Positions 10,401-18,648 of a stretch of 64,000 nucleotides of DNA are shown here, one piece after another. The notes under the pieces were generated by a model, which saw nothing but the letters and a program-made list of their open reading frames with translations, was not told the origin of the DNA and made no database searches. A program made the translations under genes and the position numbers. The DNA lies in contig NZ_CP012410.1 in the NCBI RefSeq assembly GCF_001274535.1, positions 372,001 to 436,000 on the forward strand, given 5' to 3'. This DNA is from Leptotrichia sp. oral taxon 212. Its GTDB lineage: Bacteria; Fusobacteriota; Fusobacteriia; Fusobacteriales; Leptotrichiaceae. Numbering within the stretch: the stretch's first letter is position 1; each line of letters opens with the position of its first letter.

Positions 10401-11926
10401 AAGTTCCAAATGTTCAGACAGTTGATGTAATACCTGACCTTGCACGTGGAAAAACTACTATCCAGACTGCACCTATAGGAATATATGTGGATACTACAGG
10501 AGTAAATGCTACAAGACCTATAAATAACTTAGGATTATTGTCTACAAGAGGTATAAAGTATGCAGATTTAATAATAGGTACTGAAGCTGCAGAGCAGACA
10601 AATGAAAAATATCTGAAATTAAGCAAAGATTTAATAGCACCTTATAATGACATGATTTTACAGGCTCAAAGACAAGGTCTTAGAAGATGGCAGATATATT
10701 CAAGTTCATTGACATGGATGGCTAAAGCAGTACAGAATAAAGATACTCAGGTAATAGAAAATCTATATCTGGTTAAAGTTCCTTACACTGTATGGGTAGG
10801 ACAGCAGTCTACACCGATAAATTCATCTGATACATACAACTTTGCAGATGGACTTGACCAGAGATACGGTGTGGAAGCACTTGGATCAAGAGAAAGAAAA
10901 TTATTTGAAAAACTTAATTCTATAGGAAATAACGAACACATACTGTTATCACAGGCATTTGATGAAATGATGGGACACCAGTATGGAAATACTCAACAGA
11001 GAATGCAGGCTACAGGAACTATTCTTGACAAGGAATTCACTCATTTGAAAAAAGAATGGGAAAATAAGTCAAAACAGTCCAATAAAATAAAAACATTTGG
11101 ATCAAGAGGAGAGTATAAGACAGATACTGCAGGAATAATAGATTACACTAATAATGCTTATGGAGTAGCTTATGTTCATGAAGATGAAACTATAAAACTT
11201 GGAAACAGTTCAGGATGGTATGCAGGAGCAGTAACAAACAGATTCAAGCTGAAAGATATAGGAAAATCAAAAGAAGATACAACAATGCTGAAGCTTGGAG
11301 TATTTAAGACAATGTCGCCTTCTTCAGATCATAATGGAAACCTTCAATGGACAATATCAGGAGAAGGATATGCTTCTGTGAGTGATATGCATAGAAGATA
11401 TCTGGTAGTTGATGAAATATTCGGTGCAAAATCAACATACTATACATATGGAGTGGCATTGAAAAACGAACTTGGATATAACATAAGAACGAGTGAAAGA
11501 ACAAGCATAAGACCATATGGAAGTCTGAAACTAGAATATGGAAGATTCAATGGAATCAAGGAAAAAACTGGAGAAATCAGACTTGAAATTCAAAGTAACA
11601 ACTATCACTCAATCAAACCTGAGGTTGGAATAGAATTTAAATATAAACAGCCAATGGCAGTAAAAACATCATTTGTAACTACATTAGGACTTGCTTATGA
11701 AAATGAACTTGGAAAAGTTGGAGATGTAAACAACAAAGGAAGAGTAAGATTTACAAATGCTGACTGGTTTGGTATAAGAGGGGAAAAGGATGATAGAAAA
11801 GGTAACTTTAAGGCAGACCTGAACCTTGGAATAGAAAATCAGAGAATAGGATTTACAGTAAATGCAGGTTATGATACAAAAGGTAAAAATATAAGAGGAG
11901 GAATAGGACTCAGAGCGATTTTCTAG
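4496..11926 (+). CDS. Giant autotransporter adhesin-like protein (2476 residues)
   Basis: Type Va secretion protein. The N-terminus (MTNNLKKIEKDLRSLAKR..., hydrophobic segment around residues 28-42) is the extended signal region seen in fusobacterial autotransporters. A charged, coiled-coil-like stretch follows (about 50-90), then a passenger of more than 2000 residues with repeated short beta-helix units (patterns such as NxGTIxxxGxxSxGM/IY, with many G/N/T/S). The last 270 or so residues form a 12-strand-type beta-barrel with alternating polar and hydrophobic strands, ending in GGIGLRAIF with the terminal Phe used for outer-membrane insertion. GAGGAG at 4485-4490 supports the start. It is transcribed alone; a bidirectional terminator follows. 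Function as a surface adhesin or aggregation factor is inferred from the architecture; no enzymatic domain was seen in the passenger. Confidence 0.9.
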   Translation: MTNNLKKIEKDLRSLAKRCKDIRYTKGLLLSFLMMGLLSFSEGLTSPGVKNAENSINQARKELNTSISDMKALFREAKRENDKLLKGSNLELIQLMEQGDQVVKSPWSSWQYGMNYFYSNWRGTYKGKGDKKEKYPYEGIYRRSDDLFLRSISPNSRNYSRYVASVHDDPFHSATTSTTGLGNASWGIESSVFDQEPVTTLNLLATVRPKEINKQAPVVNLGTIEGPEEISFSITPPEVSPGNPEIKDIRFDAPNPVSQEKPNYTGFSMKIEKFHDGIAGSTAANGYVEGQQVTLTNGQTTSSQINTTAVSFIDNVAAGVATPNNPNFVRSTGRVAVMTGQATGGGKPFKVHFDVNSNGEVTVNQNLVVDSSGYRIDEGNGNVISGAYTSTATAAAGKAAPTQRAFLEGGSRIGSLNTDVGKITNTSHVSLAGPLVAGLEIQSHGGSGTREVINSGTISDTVENTSYRGAYGLGGLMVPINVGGVLYKPGTTQVYDDADNTVTIPFTANSEIAGVKITRTSDVGEFVRDNNGNVTGIKITNYSGGYTGYKIGLIFTADKIGTGTNNLTNDGTIEFHGHHSIGIQVDADNSSSAVVNAVNNSGKNITLHGGNSIGMKLSSLVANTSKVENSGTISLGGGSSAGIAVLEETGSAIRAYTNNVKNTGTGIINVNAGESIGMYLKLGEADKIINDGTINVNAGSSVGMRVDRGTLASGGNPIADNNKDIKVTAGSGSMGMVALGNGTAGTATANNKSGAKITLAGTKNVGMHAENGGIIDNVSSITGTGTTLIGMQIYDNKSEGKHSGDITLTGAGSTGVYNKDGGKFTMTGGSITTSGGNTTGVFSNSGTNTTIEKGNIKSTGGGATLYAANAGTKINLGKIGGAATDVTLTAGNKSVLFYHNDDNDKDGTRKGEFNLVNNITATVESGGVAFGFKEVQSATDLSNAIKNMFGGGSSFTSKVNLTINNGGALFSVQNSNPASPAAAIKLSEMVTLSSGNDPASPLNITNGNFKIMTMRNGHLEVDQDVTLDSGSAYDRVDFVSSSVTVDSGKTITGSNALGRTAIGQRNDGTNNASMVVTNKGTIAMQNGPSGNLSSTAIAVETGKVLNDTGSKIQMTGEKAVGIYGATDSDITNKGDIEIATKGTGIVGANSLVKTTAANQNITILNDGKITGTAGEKVIGIYANNTHATAVSKIKNDTNGNIDLTAAKGSLGIYAGKSDLESKGNIKVGDESAGINAVNTKTVISGGNVEVGTKSIGFILEGIGKTSTTTFDGQAAGTLKINGQNSLGYYLVNADANTATNFKDNLVFNPGNNKYTYIYIKGNSATDRSKLVYNQAGKTIDTDGSVFIFGKDSDIKLDTAFTLTSTKNKVVAAYLKDSGTLTNEGSIDLSGDKSVALYGEAGGAIVNNKDIKIGTNSVGIYNKGASTGENGAAGTITLDGDYGIGMRSDNATGNTENKGKIESSKLRAVGMSSSNGSNAMTNTGTIDFSGQESIGMHTDNLGTAGHAVTNNGTITLVDANDETKPNIGIYSEHSNDVIVNNGKIEAGKNTLGIYGKAGGNITLGSASETKVGDNGVSVFTTGGNVDILNGAKVETGANNGVGVYYSGSNGTITNNTDKIKIGDNSFGFVIKGGTNNKFFSNSTGTVQLPDKSVYLYSADTTGTENTVINRTNLESTGGELAYGIYTNGGGANYGNINMTQGKGHVGIYSYLPHPTGAIPATVTPNVFKNYGRIDVSASDLTVATDQKNGIGMAAGYVKQRTEVENVLDANGNLVIDPVTGNPKTQTKIYRDIIGLGNIENHGTISVTTPNSIGMYAGGKGSIAKNYGRIELSGTDLNVGMFLEDGAVGYNYGTITTVGTGNSEQVGVAVLREATFHNYGKVNIDAEDGIGIAIGGKLTLVNRGEFTISGDRKTANMNNGTGTVTTTGDGSVAIATISDDSKIMGVLPVNQVGIIPKDGTYEAVVTYNGVEVPNVQTVDVIPDLARGKTTIQTAPIGIYVDTTGVNATRPINNLGLLSTRGIKYADLIIGTEAAEQTNEKYLKLSKDLIAPYNDMILQAQRQGLRRWQIYSSSLTWMAKAVQNKDTQVIENLYLVKVPYTVWVGQQSTPINSSDTYNFADGLDQRYGVEALGSRERKLFEKLNSIGNNEHILLSQAFDEMMGHQYGNTQQRMQATGTILDKEFTHLKKEWENKSKQSNKIKTFGSRGEYKTDTAGIIDYTNNAYGVAYVHEDETIKLGNSSGWYAGAVTNRFKLKDIGKSKEDTTMLKLGVFKTMSPSSDHNGNLQWTISGEGYASVSDMHRRYLVVDEIFGAKSTYYTYGVALKNELGYNIRTSERTSIRPYGSLKLEYGRFNGIKEKTGEIRLEIQSNNYHSIKPEVGIEFKYKQPMAVKTSFVTTLGLAYENELGKVGDVNNKGRVRFTNADWFGIRGEKDDRKGNFKADLNLGIENQRIGFTVNAGYDTKGKNIRGGIGLRAIF

Positions 11927-12015
11927 TAACTGATAAAGATTAATAGTAAAATTCCTGAAGATTATTCACATAGTCAGATAATTTGAGTATTATACAGTAA
12001 TAATATTAATGAAAT

Positions 12016-12066
12016 AAAAAATGCAACGGTACTAAGAAAATGCATTCTTAGCCGTTGCATTTTTCT
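12016..12066. terminator. Bidirectional terminator between autotransporter and ABC operon
   Basis: A long stem (arms 12016-12037 and 12045-12064, one 2-nt bulge; core AATGCAACGG / CCGTTGCATT) is flanked by A and T tracts. It therefore works in both directions between two convergent genes. Confidence 0.85.
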
Positions 12067-12067
12067 A

Positions 12068-13801
12068 TTAAATCAGACTATATTCATTACTTTGAGCCTT
12101 TTTCATTTCAGTATACATTTCATAATAACGTTTTCTATTTTTCATAAGTTCTTCGTGAGTACCCATTTCTTCTATAATTCCATCAGACATAACAAGTATC
12201 TGATCATAATTTTTGATAGTATTAAGTTTATGGGCAATAGTAATTACAGTTTTATTTTTAATCAATTTATCTAATGATTTTCTTATTTCATGCTCATTGT
12301 CGGCATCGAGGGAAGCAGTGGCTTCATCAAGAAGGATAATGGGAGTGTCTTTCAGTAGTGCCCTTGCAATGGAAATTCTCTGTTTTTCACCGCCTGAAAG
12401 AGTAGAACCGCCTTCGCCTACAACAGTATCATAACTGTTTTCAAGTTCTGTTATAAATTCATGACAGCTTGCATCTTTTGCGGCTCTAACGACTTCTTCA
12501 TGTGTTGCATCAGGTTTTCCAAGTTTTATGTTGTTTTCTATTGTATCATTTACAAGATAGACATCCTGAAAAATCATGCTTATATTTGTCAGAAGTTCTT
12601 CAGGATAAATTTTTGTTATATCTATTCCGTCAATGGAAATAGTTCCTGACTGACAGTCCCAGAATCTTGCAATAAGGTTTGTAACGGTAGTTTTTCCGGA
12701 ACCTGATGAGCCTACAAGTGCGGTAGAGGTTCCCTGCTTTGCTTTAAAACTGATATTTTTTAATACAGGCTTATCTTTTTCATAAGAAAAACTGACATTT
12801 TCAAACTTTATGTCATAGTTTTTAAATGGCATGACTTTAAATTCATAGGAAATTTCCTTTTCATTATATACATTAATAAGTTTGTCAGTTGCAAGTTTCA
12901 TATACTGAAAAAATACATACTGTCCTGAAAATGCCTTCAGAATGTTTGAAAGTGAAAGTCCTATTATGATGTATGAAAAGAACATTATTTTATTTATAGA
13001 GCCGCTTATGAAAAACTGTGTTGATGCCAGAAGAAGCAGTGCAAAGGAAATATCAACAGTCAGCTGAAAAATAAGAATATATGGAGCTAGAGCAATTTCA
13101 GTATTAATACTTTCTTTTTTAAGCTCATTGAAACTGTCCTTGAGTCTTTTAAATTTTTTTCCTGCAAGATTATAGGATTTAAAAAGTTCCATTCCAGAAA
13201 TATATTCGACCATACGTGAAACTACATTGTCCATTGTGTGTTTTTTCTTAAGTGCTATCTTTGAACTTTTTTTCATTCCAAGAACAATAAAAATGGCACC
13301 TGCTGCAGCTATGATAACCTGTAAAATTCCGAGAATAGGAGAAATAGCAAAAGTAACAAGCAGTAAATATACTGAAAGTATGCCAAGCTTAATAAGTTCA
13401 GATGTAGTGTGAGTAAGAACATGTTCAAAATCCTGAAGGTCATTAGTTATGATATTTATGACATTTCCTATATTATGCTTGTTAAAATATCCTAAATTAA
13501 GATTTCTCAGGTGATCTCCCATACGGAGACGTAAATCCTGAATAATTCTGGCTCCCTGACTCTGTATTCCTGTATAGCCTACACGATTAAAAAGATATCT
13601 GATAGTATTTGCCACAATCATTATAACAGTATAAACTATAATTTTATTCAGTGTAAAGGTTTCTGTTATAAGGTCTACTATTGTAAAGTAAAACATCATA
13701 TAATTCATCATATAAAACAGCGAATCAATCACAAGTAGGAATACAGGCTTTTTTAAACGTTTAAACTCTTTACCTGAAAGTGTTTTTATATCATTTAACA
13801 T
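12068..13801 (-). CDS. ABC transporter half (TMD-NBD), YbtQ/IrtB-like
   Basis: 577-residue fused permease-ATPase. About six helices fill residues 1-310. The NBD follows with GSSGSGKTT (Walker A), LSGGEKQR (signature) and ILLDEATASLD (Walker B and D-loop). It is the second gene of a pair: its ATG overlaps the stop of the upstream half by one base (TAATG), which implies coupled translation and a heterodimer. The partner has a non-canonical D-loop while this one is canonical, as in the YbtPQ and IrtAB siderophore-import transporters, which have exporter folds. Together with the PchR-like AraC gene upstream, an iron-siderophore uptake role is inferred. A drug or peptide exporter remains possible. 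Confidence 0.8.
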   Translation of the reverse strand: MLNDIKTLSGKEFKRLKKPVFLLVIDSLFYMMNYMMFYFTIVDLITETFTLNKIIVYTVIMIVANTIRYLFNRVGYTGIQSQGARIIQDLRLRMGDHLRNLNLGYFNKHNIGNVINIITNDLQDFEHVLTHTTSELIKLGILSVYLLLVTFAISPILGILQVIIAAAGAIFIVLGMKKSSKIALKKKHTMDNVVSRMVEYISGMELFKSYNLAGKKFKRLKDSFNELKKESINTEIALAPYILIFQLTVDISFALLLLASTQFFISGSINKIMFFSYIIIGLSLSNILKAFSGQYVFFQYMKLATDKLINVYNEKEISYEFKVMPFKNYDIKFENVSFSYEKDKPVLKNISFKAKQGTSTALVGSSGSGKTTVTNLIARFWDCQSGTISIDGIDITKIYPEELLTNISMIFQDVYLVNDTIENNIKLGKPDATHEEVVRAAKDASCHEFITELENSYDTVVGEGGSTLSGGEKQRISIARALLKDTPIILLDEATASLDADNEHEIRKSLDKLIKNKTVITIAHKLNTIKNYDQILVMSDGIIEEMGTHEELMKNRKRYYEMYTEMKKAQSNEYSLI

Positions 13802-15537
13802 TATTCCGTAACCTCCTTTTCCAGATCATTTTCATTGTAGAGGGACCACAGATGCCAGTAATCGGCTCTGTTTCTGAGAAGCTCTTCATGAGTACCCTGT
13901 TCAGTTATCTGTCCTTTTTTCATGAAAACAATATTATCAGCATTTTTTATAGTGTAAAGTCTGTGGGCAATAATAAGTGCAGTTTTTCCTTTAAGCAAAG
14001 TTTTGAGGGCTGACTGTATTTTAGCCTCATTTTCAATGTCAGAATATGAAGTAACTTCATCAAGAATGACAATAGGAGTATTTTTTATTATAGCACGGGC
14101 AATTGAGATTCTCTGTTTTTCTCCACCGCTTAGTTTTACTCCGCCTTCTCCTATTTTTGTTTCATATCTGTCAGGCAGTGACATGATAAAGTCGTGAATC
14201 TGCGCTTTTTTCGCAGCATTTTCCACTTCTTCACGTGTATAGTTTTTTCCCATTATAATATTCTCGTAAATTGTATCGTGGAGCATGAAAGTGTCCTGAA
14301 AAACAAAGGATATATTATCCATAAGGCTTTCATATGAAATATCTTTTATATCAGTTCCATCAATAGTTATTTTTCCTTCGTCAATATCCCAGAATCTTCC
14401 GGCAAGAAGTCCTATAGTAGTTTTTCCTGATCCTGAAGGGCCTACAAGAGCTGTAGTAGTTCCTGCCCTTATAGTCAGGGTAAAATTATTTATAACCTTT
14501 GCCTTGTTGTATGCAAATGTTACATTTTCATATTTCAAACTTTCTGAAAAATGTTCGGGAAAGGAAATATTTCCTGATTTTTGTTCCTTTTCATTAAAAA
14601 TTTCAATGATTTTTTCCATTCCTTTCAGAAGAAATGAAAGGCTTTCTGAAAGTTCAAATAGTGTCCTCAGTGAGTTCAGGAATATTGTACTCATCAGAAG
14701 AAAAAGAATGTATACAGAAATTGTTATTTTACCATTTAAAAGCATTATTCCACCAATTGGAATGATAAAAAGCAGCCCTGTATCCACAAGACAGAGAAAT
14801 GCTGAATAATAAGGCACTGCAAGTTCTGTAAGTTCAATCCAGTAATCTGCATACTCCTGAGTATTATCTCTGTAATCCTTAAATGATTTTGCAGTGAGAT
14901 TAAAGGCTTTCATTACGTTCATGGCATTTATATATTCCATAATAGTGGAATTTAACTTTGCAACAAGTTTATAAAAATGGTCAACTTTTCCCATATAGTT
15001 TTTAAACATACCACTTTGAGCTAATATTCCTAAAATAATAGGTATAAATAATACTAAAGAAAGCTGCCAGTTAAAATAAAACATAATACCAAGGAAAATG
15101 AGGGGAGTAGCAAAAGCTGAAGATAAATCCGGAATCTGATGTGCAATGAAATTTTCCAGTTTTTCCACATCTTCGTTAATTATTTTTTTCAGTTTTCCAG
15201 TCATATTTTTCTTAAAAAATCCCATATTCAGTTTTGACATGTGTTCAATAAGATCAATTCTTATTTTATAGAGAATATTGAATGCTGAAATATGGGAAAA
15301 TATTCCTGAGAGAATACGGGCGACAACACCTAGAATAATAAATAAAATAGCTATAAAGACTAGAGATTTTATTTTATTGTAGCTAATTTCCCTGTTAAAG
15401 ATTTCTAAAATAATACTGTATACCAGAAGATATGGAATAGCTGATAAAGTAGTGCTGATTATACTGAACATAGCAGAAACAATAAGTTTTATTTTATGCT
15501 GTCCTGAAAGTTTCAGCAGAAATTTTAAGTTGTTCAT
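13801..15537 (-). CDS. ABC transporter half (TMD-NBD), YbtP/IrtA-like
   Basis: 578-residue fused permease-ATPase, first gene of the pair. The N-terminal half has about six helices, with a conserved segment (ENFIAHQIPDLSSAFATPL) that resembles the YbtP/IrtA group. The NBD carries GPSGSGKTT, LSGGEKQR and ILDEVTSYSD. The D-loop SYSD in place of SALD is unusual and is comparable with the AFAD/AFTD type of siderophore transporters. There is no SIP (siderophore-interacting) domain at the N-terminus, unlike mycobacterial IrtA. The start codon lies 200 bp from the regulator's stop, with an inverted repeat in between. The likely role is import of a metal-chelate with the downstream half, by inference. 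Confidence 0.8.
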   Translation of the reverse strand: MNNLKFLLKLSGQHKIKLIVSAMFSIISTTLSAIPYLLVYSIILEIFNREISYNKIKSLVFIAILFIILGVVARILSGIFSHISAFNILYKIRIDLIEHMSKLNMGFFKKNMTGKLKKIINEDVEKLENFIAHQIPDLSSAFATPLIFLGIMFYFNWQLSLVLFIPIILGILAQSGMFKNYMGKVDHFYKLVAKLNSTIMEYINAMNVMKAFNLTAKSFKDYRDNTQEYADYWIELTELAVPYYSAFLCLVDTGLLFIIPIGGIMLLNGKITISVYILFLLMSTIFLNSLRTLFELSESLSFLLKGMEKIIEIFNEKEQKSGNISFPEHFSESLKYENVTFAYNKAKVINNFTLTIRAGTTTALVGPSGSGKTTIGLLAGRFWDIDEGKITIDGTDIKDISYESLMDNISFVFQDTFMLHDTIYENIIMGKNYTREEVENAAKKAQIHDFIMSLPDRYETKIGEGGVKLSGGEKQRISIARAIIKNTPIVILDEVTSYSDIENEAKIQSALKTLLKGKTALIIAHRLYTIKNADNIVFMKKGQITEQGTHEELLRNRADYWHLWSLYNENDLEKEVTE

Positions 15538-15586
15538 ATGAAGTCACTTCCTTAATGTAATCTATTAAAATATACTTTTATTAATA

Positions 15587-15612
15587 GATAGATAAAATAA
15601 ATTTAGTCTATC
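15587..15612 (-). promoter_or_regulatory. Inverted repeat upstream of the YbtPQ-like pair, candidate operator
   Basis: GATAGA-N14-TCTATC lies 50-75 bp before the start of the first ABC gene, inside an A/T-rich promoter region (TTGATA at 15609-15614 on the minus strand could serve as -35). It is the best candidate site for the AraC-type regulator encoded next door, although AraC sites are more often direct repeats. No clean -10 was found. Confidence 0.35.
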
Positions 15613-15666
15613 AAAATAAATTTCAATTTAATTATACCCTGTATTTATTTTAGATGCCAACCCGCA

Positions 15667-15702
15667 ATAAAAAAAGCCCAAACTAAAATATAAATCAGGC
15701 TT
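15667..15702 (-). terminator. Terminator of the AraC-type regulator gene
   Basis: On the minus strand, AAGCC (15698-15702) pairs with GGCTT (15674-15678). The stem extends further through G-U and A-U pairs and is followed by a run of seven U residues. It separates the regulator from the ABC pair, so the two are probably separate transcripts. Confidence 0.7.
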
Positions 15703-15736
15703 AATTATAAAATATAAACTAAAAATACAATAATAT

Positions 15737-16753
15737 CTACTTAATTTTTCTTTCTTCAAGCACTTTTTTTCGGTATTTGCTTGGCAGGATTCCAAAATGA
15801 TTTCTGAAATTTTTAGCAAATTTACTTGGATTCTCATATCCGACTTCAATTGAAATCTCAAGAATACTTAAATCGGTAGTTTCAAGAAGAAATTTTGCTC
15901 GTTCCATACGCAGATTACGTATATAATGGCTTATTTTCATTCCTTCGCTTTTTTCAAAAGAGGTTTGTAAATAATAATTATTTAATCTTGTAATTTCACA
16001 AAGTTTTTTTATTGAAGGAAGTTCTGAAACAGGAGTATTTTTCAAAATAGACTTTATATTTTCTGAAATTAGAGAATGTGTCTTTTTTTCTCCGGATTCA
16101 GAATGTTTTTTCAGAATAAGAAAAAACAGACGGGTAACTTTCAGCTTAAAATCAATAAAACTGTCAATGTCATACGGATAAAAGTTTTTAAGCTGAAGAG
16201 CGAGAGCATCAATTTCATTATTTGATTTTATGTGAAGTAGTTCTCCATTCTTAAAAATATTCAGTATTTTTTCACTCCATTCTGAAAATATAGGATTTCC
16301 GACTGAAAGATTTAAATTTGATTTCAGTTTATCCATATAAAAATTCATGGAAATGGTATGCATATTCTCATATTCAAATTTAAATAATTTATTATTATTT
16401 TTAAAGGAATAAATCAGAATTTCCCCTTTTCTAAGAAAATGCGAACTATTATTTGGAAATGAGGAAATTTTTGCTTTTCCATCAAAACAGTAAGCCACTT
16501 CGATAATGTTTTCCATAGGAGTAAAATTACTGAATTCATAGTCTATCTTTCCTGAAACCTTTGCTATTGCAATTTCGTATTCACTATCAAGAAAAAATCT
16601 TTTTATAGTTCCTGAAGAATTTTTATTTGAAGTAAAATCCTTAAAATGATATTCCTTTCCAAATGGAATATCTTTAGATTCAATATGCACGCTATTTTCA
16701 AGTTGTTCAAAAAATATGTCTGTAGTTCCTGAATTATTTATTTTCTTTTTCAT
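15737..16753 (-). CDS. AraC-family transcriptional regulator (PchR-like)
   Basis: 338 residues. The C-terminal 100 or so hold the two-helix-turn-helix AraC DNA-binding domain: the first HTH around SIKKLCEITRLNNYYLQTSFEKSEG, then SHYIRNLRMERAKFLL, and the second HTH ending in the hallmark 'GYENPSKFAKNFRNHFGILPSKYR'-type segment. The N-terminal domain is a beta-rich sensor of the PchR style rather than an arabinose cupin. AAAGGA lies before the ATG. It is encoded upstream of, and in the same direction as, the YbtPQ-like pair, which suggests it activates that pair when a ferric-siderophore-like ligand is bound. The ligand is not known. Confidence 0.85.
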   Translation of the reverse strand: MKKKINNSGTTDIFFEQLENSVHIESKDIPFGKEYHFKDFTSNKNSSGTIKRFFLDSEYEIAIAKVSGKIDYEFSNFTPMENIIEVAYCFDGKAKISSFPNNSSHFLRKGEILIYSFKNNNKLFKFEYENMHTISMNFYMDKLKSNLNLSVGNPIFSEWSEKILNIFKNGELLHIKSNNEIDALALQLKNFYPYDIDSFIDFKLKVTRLFFLILKKHSESGEKKTHSLISENIKSILKNTPVSELPSIKKLCEITRLNNYYLQTSFEKSEGMKISHYIRNLRMERAKFLLETTDLSILEISIEVGYENPSKFAKNFRNHFGILPSKYRKKVLEERKIK

Positions 16754-16844
16754 ATATTATTCCTTTATAGTTGTTATATAAATAATATACAGGAAATTTT
16801 TTCAAAAGGCAATATGCATTTTAAGGTAAAATATAAAGAAATGC

Positions 16845-16872
16845 TTGAAAAAACTGTAAAATATGTTAAAAT
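16845..16872 (+). promoter_or_regulatory. Promoter of uppS-cdsA
   Basis: TTGAAA (16845-16850), a 16-bp spacer, then TAAAAT (16867-16872) with an upstream TG (extended -10). It lies about 60 bp before the uppS start, in the divergent gap with the AraC gene. Confidence 0.6.
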
Positions 16873-16930
16873 GTATAAAAGTATAATGAAAGTATTTTAA
16901 GTTTTTATTTCATTGAAAGGGCTATAGAAT

Positions 16931-17638
16931 ATGGAATTGAAGATACCAAAGCATGTTGCGATAATAATGGACGGAAATGGACGATGGGCAAAGGAAAAAG
17001 GAAAAATAAGACTTGAAGGACACAGAGCAGGAGCTGCAAATATTGAAAAAATATTGGAAGAGTCAATAAAATTAGGAGTAAAATATTTAACAGTCTATGC
17101 TTTTTCAACTGAAAACTGGAAAAGACCGGAAAAGGAAGTAAAAGGACTTATGGAACTGTTTTCAGCTTTCCTCAGCAGCAAGAAAAAAACAATGAAAAAG
17201 CAGGGAATTAAACTATTGGTGACAGGTTCTAAGGAAGGAGTATCAAATTCTTTACTGAAAAAAATAGAAGAAACGGAAAAATACTTGGAAAATGAAGAGA
17301 CAATAGTATTTAATATAGCCTTTAACTATGGTGGGAGAAAAGAAATAACAGATGCAATTAATAAAATATTGTCAGATGAAAAAAGAGAAACAGGAAAAAC
17401 TGTTACTGAAGAAGAAGTGGCAAGATATATGTATAGACCTGATATACCTGATCCTGAACTTGTTATAAGAACAAGCGGAGAATTCAGAATAAGTAATTTT
17501 CTTTTATGGGAAATTGCATATTCAGAATTTTATGTAACAGATGTTTACTGGCCTGACTTTGATGAAGAAGAATATAATAAAGCAATTTTATCTTTTAATA
17601 GGAGAGATAGAAGATATGGAGGACTAAATGCTGAGTAG
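16931..17638 (+). CDS. uppS: Undecaprenyl diphosphate synthase (cis-prenyltransferase)
   Basis: Cytosolic or membrane-peripheral enzyme that condenses IPP onto farnesyl diphosphate to make the C55 lipid carrier for peptidoglycan and surface glycans. All family landmarks are present: HVAIIMDGNGRWA with catalytic Asp14, GHRAG, TVYAFSTENWKRP, NIAFNYGGRKEI, and the C-terminal RTSGEFRISNFLLWE/Y-SEFY block with the substrate-binding Arg and Ser. Its 235 residues are typical. It overlaps cdsA by 11 bp. In many bacteria uppS-cdsA is followed by dxr of the MEP pathway. Here the following genes are tyrS and mevalonate genes, consistent with IPP arising from mevalonate. Confidence 0.97.
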   Translation: MELKIPKHVAIIMDGNGRWAKEKGKIRLEGHRAGAANIEKILEESIKLGVKYLTVYAFSTENWKRPEKEVKGLMELFSAFLSSKKKTMKKQGIKLLVTGSKEGVSNSLLKKIEETEKYLENEETIVFNIAFNYGGRKEITDAINKILSDEKRETGKTVTEEEVARYMYRPDIPDPELVIRTSGEFRISNFLLWEIAYSEFYVTDVYWPDFDEEEYNKAILSFNRRDRRYGGLNAE

Positions 17639-18554
17639 ACTTTTTATTATTTTGTTATTTGTACCTTTTCTTCTCTGGATATTTTTAAAAGGAGATATAC
17701 TATTGCTTATTTTTACAATGGTAATAATAGGGATGTCTCTTTATGAATTTTATAAAATGCTTAAAGATAAAGGATATGAGGTTGCAAATAGGATAGGAAT
17801 GGGTCTGGGACTTTTTCTGCCTGTAGCAATATATTTTCAGGAAAACTCAAGAAATATATTTTCCATATTCAGACTGGAATTTTTTAAACAGATTAATTAT
17901 GATATGGGAGGATTTATAGTATTTGCGCTTATGCTGCTTTCACTGAGACAGGTTCTGAAAGAAAAGATAAAAGGTGCAATGGCTGAAATATCCTACACGT
18001 TGTTTGGAATAATATATGTAGCATACTTATTTTCATATATACTGCTCATAAGATATGAATTTCCAAATGGAAATGTTCTAGTGGCAATGACATTTATACT
18101 TATATGGGCCTGCGATATTTCTGCATATTTAGTGGGAAAAGCAATAGGAGGAAAATTTTTTAAAAGAAGACTTTCTCCAAAAATCAGCCCTAATAAATCA
18201 ATAGAAGGCGCAATCGCTGGGATATTAGGAGTATTTTTAGTAATATTATTCTTTGATCAGATATACTTACTTATTGCAAATTTTGTATGTGGAATTTCTT
18301 TTATATCAAAAAATTGCAGTCTGACTTATCTGAAGGTTGGGATTAAAGGAGTTCATGCGTTTATTTTAGCACTAGGTCTAGGAGTATTTGCTGAGCTTGG
18401 AGATCTTGTGGAATCAAAAATAAAAAGAGAACTTGGAATAAAAGATTCAGGAAATCTTCTTCTTGGACATGGAGGTTTTTTAGACAGATTTGACAGTGCT
18501 TTATTTGTTTTGCCAGTAGTTTACTATTTTATGAAGTATGTTATACATATGTAA
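17628..18554 (+). CDS. cdsA: Phosphatidate cytidylyltransferase
   Basis: Membrane enzyme making CDP-diacylglycerol from phosphatidate and CTP, the branch point for phospholipid synthesis. 308 residues with about eight hydrophobic helices. The CdsA signature sits at the C-terminal end (ELGDLVESKIKRELGIKDSGNLLLGHGGFLDRFDS, conserved K-D and G-H-G-G motifs), with a second conserved patch at KRRLSPKISPNKSIEGAIAG. The start lies inside the last codons of uppS, implying translational coupling. Confidence 0.96.
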   Translation: MLSRLFIILLFVPFLLWIFLKGDILLLIFTMVIIGMSLYEFYKMLKDKGYEVANRIGMGLGLFLPVAIYFQENSRNIFSIFRLEFFKQINYDMGGFIVFALMLLSLRQVLKEKIKGAMAEISYTLFGIIYVAYLFSYILLIRYEFPNGNVLVAMTFILIWACDISAYLVGKAIGGKFFKRRLSPKISPNKSIEGAIAGILGVFLVILFFDQIYLLIANFVCGISFISKNCSLTYLKVGIKGVHAFILALGLGVFAELGDLVESKIKRELGIKDSGNLLLGHGGFLDRFDSALFVLPVVYYFMKYVIHM

Positions 18555-18648
18555 AATATCTAATAAAATTTACAAAGATTTTAGAAAAATAATTTATAAA
18601 AAATAATAGAAATATGGAATGAAAAGAAATTAGGAGGATTTAATAAAA

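Noticed and set aside
18555-18648. T-box riboswitch upstream of tyrS
   Set aside because: The gap is under 100 bp and shows no T-box core (TGGNACCGCG-like) or antiterminator structure.
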